Notes under the pieces: generated by a model
Database searches by the model: none
What the model saw: only the letters and a program-made list of their open reading frames with translations
What the model was told of the DNA's origin: nothing
In this document: positions 50,094 to 64,000 of the stretch, piece by piece
How the letters are laid out: the number at the start of each line of letters is the position of its first letter
How positions within the stretch are numbered: the first letter of the stretch is position 1
Made by a program: the position numbers and the translations under genes
Assembly (NCBI RefSeq): GCF_021134715.1
Contig: NC_060019.1
Location: 11,484,001-11,548,000, forward strand
From: Daphnia pulex
Lineage: Eukaryota > Arthropoda > Branchiopoda > Diplostraca > Daphniidae
Reading direction: 5' to 3'
DNA length: 64,000 bases

Positions 50094-53000
50094 ATGGTCA
50101 ACTATTACGATGACATGGCGTCAGTCAAACAAATGTGCCAAACCTGCAGTCTACTCTTTAGGTGAGTTAAATTCGTTTTCCTTCTTGATTTTACCGGTAA
50201 AACACATTCTGGCTTATTAAGTATTATATAGCACATTTGCAGTCTAAACAGGGAAAATTTTTATTGAATTTCGAAGTTGATAACATTAAATTTAGTGTAA
50301 TTAAATTAAATTTCATTTGAATGAAATAGACCAGCTGTTGTATAGAAAATAGCGACAAACCCATTTTACAACTCGGCACCGTCTTTAGACGACTTCATTT
50401 ATTCAGATTGTATATATACTCTCAGTGAAGATAATTGGCTACACCTTAAATAGAATAATGGAAATAATTTCTTGTTTCAGTCCCGCTAAATGTGCACTTA
50501 CCTCAAGGCTACATTTAAACACAAAGCAAGGACCAATTATATGCACTCTGCCGTCTAAAAGAAAAATTTTTCCCGCGGTCGGAAGAATGTTTCTCCATTC
50601 TTTTTTATCTTAAGCGCAATCTATTGTTAAGATATATGACGAAAGATGTGTCAACAGTTCCGCCTTCGCTTCACTACTTGATTCAGGAATGTTTAGAGGA
50701 TCATATGTCAATACTCTGCGAGAGCTGTCAGAACGTTCAGATAATTTTGTATTCAATAGATTTGATTTACGGTACATAGTCTTTGAACAGCGAGGTGTGG
50801 TCTTCCTTTGGTCACAGTATTTCTCACCAATGATTCAGCGCTTATTTCGATATGCTGATGTATCATCATTTTTATTGTCAGAGAATTTCAATTTGAATTA
50901 AAATTTTTGTTTGGTTTAATAACAGGTGGCAAGGAAGCATCTATAAGATTTTGTGGCGACAAGTTTTGATGTACTTCGTAACCTATATTGCTCTAGGATT
51001 GCTGTATAAATTAGCGCTCAACGAAGATGATCAGAGGTACTAGATTTTCAATCAGGTTATTTTCTCGTATTGTTTACGGGCAATAATTTTATAAATAATT
51101 ATATAACAAACGAAAATTTAAAAAAATAGGACGTTTGAAAAAATTGCTCTATGTTGCGCCAAGTATGCCGATAGTATTCCAGTGGTAAGGTTTATTTTCT
51201 TAATTAACCCCATTAAAAAAAAAGAATAAGAAAAAAACTACTACCATTTCACAAAGTTTATTCTGACACCATAGGTACTGTTCCTTGGATTTTTTACTGG
51301 AACAGGTATATGCACAGCAATTAGATACAACTACTTAGTGAATTAATTTGACAATAATTCAACGCAGTTATGCAACGATGGTGGGCAGTCTACGCCGCAA
51401 TACCTGGTACAGGAAAAATTATCACTTTAGCGACTTTTTACATGAAGAGGGATAACGCGCAAGTAAGAATTTTTTAAAAATTTCTATCCACTTAATTTCC
51501 GTGAATTTAAATATGTTTAACCCTTTTCTAGTCCAGCAAGTGGCTGAGAACTCTCACCCGTTACTTGATCCTCGCATGGATGATGGTAAGATATGTTTAA
51601 CTGTACATAGAATCTTCTAGTATCTTCTTTTGTATAGAATTGGGCCGTCCTTGAGATAAGAATCCAGTAAGTCGTACAAATATGCGTGTACAATCTAATC
51701 CAAGATAATTAATAGCTTAGACACCGGCTTTAGAGAACCAAAAAGAAACATTTTGAAATGATGCTGGAAGCTTTTCGTTTCTTGCAATTTTTATTCGTGA
51801 CATTTCGTGATAATTCAAGTAAAGACACAACCTTTATATCGAGATTTTAGTTTGGAAGAAATTTTTTTCTGAAAATTGTCGATTCATTCATGATTCTGAA
51901 TTCATTCAAAAATATTTAAAAAATGAATCATGAAAAATTCAAATGGCTACTGTAAGCGCCAACATGACTTATGGACTTAAACCGTTAAAAGTTGAATGGC
52001 TTTGGCAAATAATAACTTTGTTATAACTAATAAAACCTTTTAATCGTCATTAATAGTGTATGAGAACGACCTGCCGCCCGCTGAGAAACAAATATCCTAC
52101 CCTAGAGTCCATGCAACGCGCTGGTACGTGATATCGTAGCTAATAATAGCTTGGTAGATGATGAGTAATTCAAGTTGTTTTGTGCTAGACAACAGCAGAA
52201 TAAGACAAACGCATTTATACGTTTTTATAATTTCTTGTGATAATTAGGTTTTCTCTTAAAACACGAAGCCGAAATTCTCTCTTTGGAACAGGAAGAAAGT
52301 CACAAATGGTCGTTGCGTGTTATTAATTGGGCACTAATTCTTGTCAGACAGGGGCGGGACGAAGGACTTTTCGAAAATCCCGGAGACGCTACTCGCCTCC
52401 TCGATCCTATTGTCGCATTCAAGAAATCTTGCTCTGTCGTTTTAAAATATCAAATAACTGCTATTCCTCTTTCTTTCGTTCAGGTCAGTGTGTACATCTT
52501 TTTTTTTTCTTAATAATTATTAATTTTAATTTTAAAAATCATAACATATTTTGATTATTTTATTTCTAGGCGGTAACTTTGACGGTTCAAATTTTTGGAC
52601 TCGTGAGTCTCATGGGCAAACAGTTTGTAGATTTCCCGACCAAACTTTTAGTGATTGATTGTTATCTACCTATATTACCTGCAATGCAGGTAATCATTAT
52701 AAAGCGGAAGATAGAACAAATTAATAATCAACGGCATAATTTTGTGTTATAGTACTTGGCTTATTTATCTTGGCTAAAACTGGGGGAAGTCGCAGTCAAT
52801 CCTTTTGGAGAAGACGATGATGATTTCGATATTATTGGCCTTTTTGAGAACCACGTGGAGGTAAAAATTTGTTGAATGTAATTTCATTTAACATCACGTT
52901 CAATTGCAAATTCACACAAAGCTAGCCGGTGATTTGCTCCAACTCTTTGAATTGGACCATAAGAATCCGGTGAAAGAAAGTCTCGAGCAAACCAGTTTCA

Positions 53001-53322
53001 CCTTGGTAAAAATATTTCGCTCATTTTAAGTTTATGATAGTTTAATTCCGATAATTTTTTTTCACCTGGAACAAAATTTCAGTTTAAATTGGAAGAAAGT
53101 AATTTGAGAAAGTTACCGGAAGTTCCCGCTGAAGCTGCTATACACACAGAGGAAGACATTCCATTTATGGTATGAATTTACTTTTAAATAATTCTAAATA
53201 GTAGGTTGTCGTTGCGTAGATGTGGATTTAGTAAATTCTATTATATATAAAGATAACAATTTGCTACATCTTCTCGTCAGGACGATGACGCGGATGAGCG
53301 TGATGTCATGATCAGTATCTGA
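50094..53322 (+). CDS. Bestrophin-family chloride channel (divergent)
   Basis: Fourteen exons: 50094-50161, 50926-51036, 51130-51184, 51275-51305, 51368-51462, 51532-51585, 51638-51666, 52065-52123, 52248-52483, 52570-52689, 52753-52860, 52922-53005, 53083-53169, 53281-53322; 392 residues. Bestrophins are pentameric calcium-activated chloride channels. Seen: RWQGSIYKILW (23-33), ALNEDDQRTFEKIAL, the neck region IPVVLFLGFF (76-85), QRWWAVY, RYLILAWMM, LRNKYPTLESMQRAGFLL, and the calcium-clasp NPFGEDDDDF (302-311). The neck keeps Ile76 and Phe84 but has Leu where canonical bestrophins have Phe80. The sequence after the acidic cluster departs from the usual form, and the C-terminal tail is short and acidic. 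The acceptor chosen for the exon at 52065 is the only one keeping the frame, but its pyrimidine tract is weak. A poly(A) signal lies at 53648-53653. Confidence 0.92.
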
Positions 53323-62565
<9,243 letters not shown>

Positions 62566-63020
62566 TTTTTTTAATAGTTCCTCAGTTCAGTTGACCAATA
62601 TGTTTCCCCTTTCGTGTGAATTTTAATTTCGAATGAGACATTCATGTGAAAGTAATAAGAAAATGTAACATCTCTCCAAGTCCACCTGTTTAAAGAGATT
62701 AAAAACAACAAATGGTTGTCCTAATTTAAATTTCTAAAAATAATACACAGATTGAAGTTGAAATCATTCATTTTTTGTAAATTTGTGTGTAAAAACTACT
62801 GTTTGAAAATAGATGTGCAAGAAAGAAAAGAGCAAAATCTGTATTATATTTTAATACAAGTGCAGATGACTAGATTTCATACATTTATAGTAAATTAAAA
62901 TATTCTATACAACATTATTAAAAGGAATTGTTCATTTATAATAAACAAGTATGACCAGTGAGTATTCAAGACTAGAGTATGAATTTTTACCACTTTTAAA
63001 AATTTCGGTAATTTTTTTTT
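62566..63020. other. 3' UTRs of convergent NUP210 and MPC1
   Basis: A plus-strand AATAAA at 62940-62945 is a candidate end for NUP210, about 375 bases past its stop and only 75 bases from the MPC1 stop on the other strand. No exon seen. Confidence 0.45.
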
Positions 63021-63771
63021 CTAGACATCTGTTTTGCTGTACTTATTTTTCAAAAATCTTGTTCCTTGAGTTAGTTGGGCACACGTGTTAGTAAAGTGAC
63101 AAGATAATAGAAGTAAGTTACGTGGATTCACTTTCCACGCGAATCTCATGAAAATAGAAGAATACATCAACAAAGCTAAAAGAAGAGAAAAGAAGTTGTA
63201 CTTATGGAAAAATGGCCAAATAAGAATATGAGAAAGAACCATGTTACCAAAAGTCATTTTCCCACTGATCAAACTAGCATCTTTTTGTGTATCTGCAATA
63301 GCAGCTATAGGAATTGACCAAGTTGCAAAAGGTCCCCAAAAATGTGTGCTGAAATTTTAAAGATAGAAAAAAATATTAGTTTGAGAAATTACAATGTTAC
63401 ATCATATAGCTAATGTACAGCAGGTTAGGGTTAAAAATGTATGAGGGTATGGGGCTTCATAAATGTCTAATATGGTTATTGTTAATAATGTGATGGTATG
63501 AAAAAAGGTGGATTTATAGGACTACACACAGTTAGTTGATATATTGACTTTATATAAAAGTCCAAAAGAATCACCACTTCACTGAGCTATGAGTTCTGCA
63601 GATTGAGAATCAGTTTTCTTGTGATGTTCCAGCACACAGGATATATTTTTTGTGAATCCACATCTAATAAAATTTAAGATTTCTGAAAAAAATGAGGGGA
63701 CATAATTACCTTGTGAGCCAATCTCTCATTTCCTTTCCGGACAAATACTTCATAAGCTTTCTTGCAGCCAT
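63021..63771 (-). CDS. MPC1: Mitochondrial pyruvate carrier 1
   Basis: Minus-strand exons 63771-63710, 63348-63248 and 63175-63021 give 105 residues, the usual MPC1 size (human 109). MPC1 pairs with MPC2 in the inner mitochondrial membrane to import pyruvate. Seen: a basic N-terminus ending EMRDWLTR, then [20 protein letters not shown] across the first intron, [30 protein letters not shown] and the end [13 protein letters not shown]. These are the family's hydrophobic helices in order. The start is the first ATG before the conserved WLT/STHFWGP region. Confidence 0.97.
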
Positions 63772-64000
63772 TTTTGCTGATTGTTTGCTTCCATCTGGTG
63801 TGAGAAACTTGTTAAATTTGGCACTATTGTTAAAAAAAGAGATAAAATTTTTAACACAAGATCTAGGAATGGTTTTATGGTTATCAGTCAGTACCAATAC
63901 ATCTAAAGTTCCGAAAAAAATTCTTCAATGATATAGTTAATAAATTTAATTATTATTTAAATACAAATGAATACAATTTCCTTATAAACCGATGAATTAT

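Overview
This window is animal nuclear DNA. Almost every gene is split by short GT-AG introns, many of them 55-100 bp. I could assemble sixteen protein-coding genes exon by exon from splice signals and reading-frame continuity, plus the start of a seventeenth at the left edge. The gene set (p190 RhoGAP, MAPKAP kinase 2, goliath-type E3, bestrophin, Nup210) together with the compact introns suggests an arthropod. A Daphnia-like crustacean is my best guess, but that is inference and not proof.

Layout. 1-500: 5' end of an unrecognised type II membrane protein on the minus strand, running off the window. 505-3157: AT-rich intergenic. 3158-6034: HIKESHI (+) and TADA3 (-), convergent. 6035-19211: long upstream region, then the 20-exon RhoGAPp190/ARHGAP35 gene (+). 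20697-23876: PCNA (-), a possible tiny spliced gene (+), a beta-1,4-galactosyltransferase (-) and UXT (-); the last two lie head to tail only 38 bp apart. 24367-26125: MAPKAPK2 (+). 27448-30000: a CDGSH iron-sulfur protein (+) and AAR2 (-), convergent. 30613-33357: UBE2N/bendless (+) and RYBP/YAF2 (-), convergent. 33597-35346: a 1.75 kb element with terminal inverted repeats over 500 bp long. 36605-43392: a goliath/RNF130-type RING ubiquitin ligase (-) with large introns. 46077-47134: MED18 (+). 50094-53322: a bestrophin (+). 54493-62565: NUP210 (+). 63021-63771: MPC1 (-).

The genes are mostly housekeeping: transcription co-activators (TADA3, MED18, RYBP), replication (PCNA), ubiquitin (UBE2N, goliath), splicing (AAR2), nuclear transport and pore (HIKESHI, NUP210), mitochondrion (CISD, MPC1), signalling (p190 RhoGAP, MK2), Golgi glycosylation (B4GalT) and a chloride channel (bestrophin). 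They do not form a pathway or operon; neighbours are linked only by packing.

I found no CRISPR array, integrated virus or clear multi-gene novel system. The items most worth a second look are the long-TIR element next to the RYBP promoter, the UXT/B4GalT overlap where the upstream gene's poly(A) signal sits a dozen bases before the next start codon, a small spliced open frame behind a TATA box, two GC-AG introns, a bestrophin with an altered pore-neck residue, and unassigned exon-like frames at 44-486, 38174-38293 and 47587-47943.
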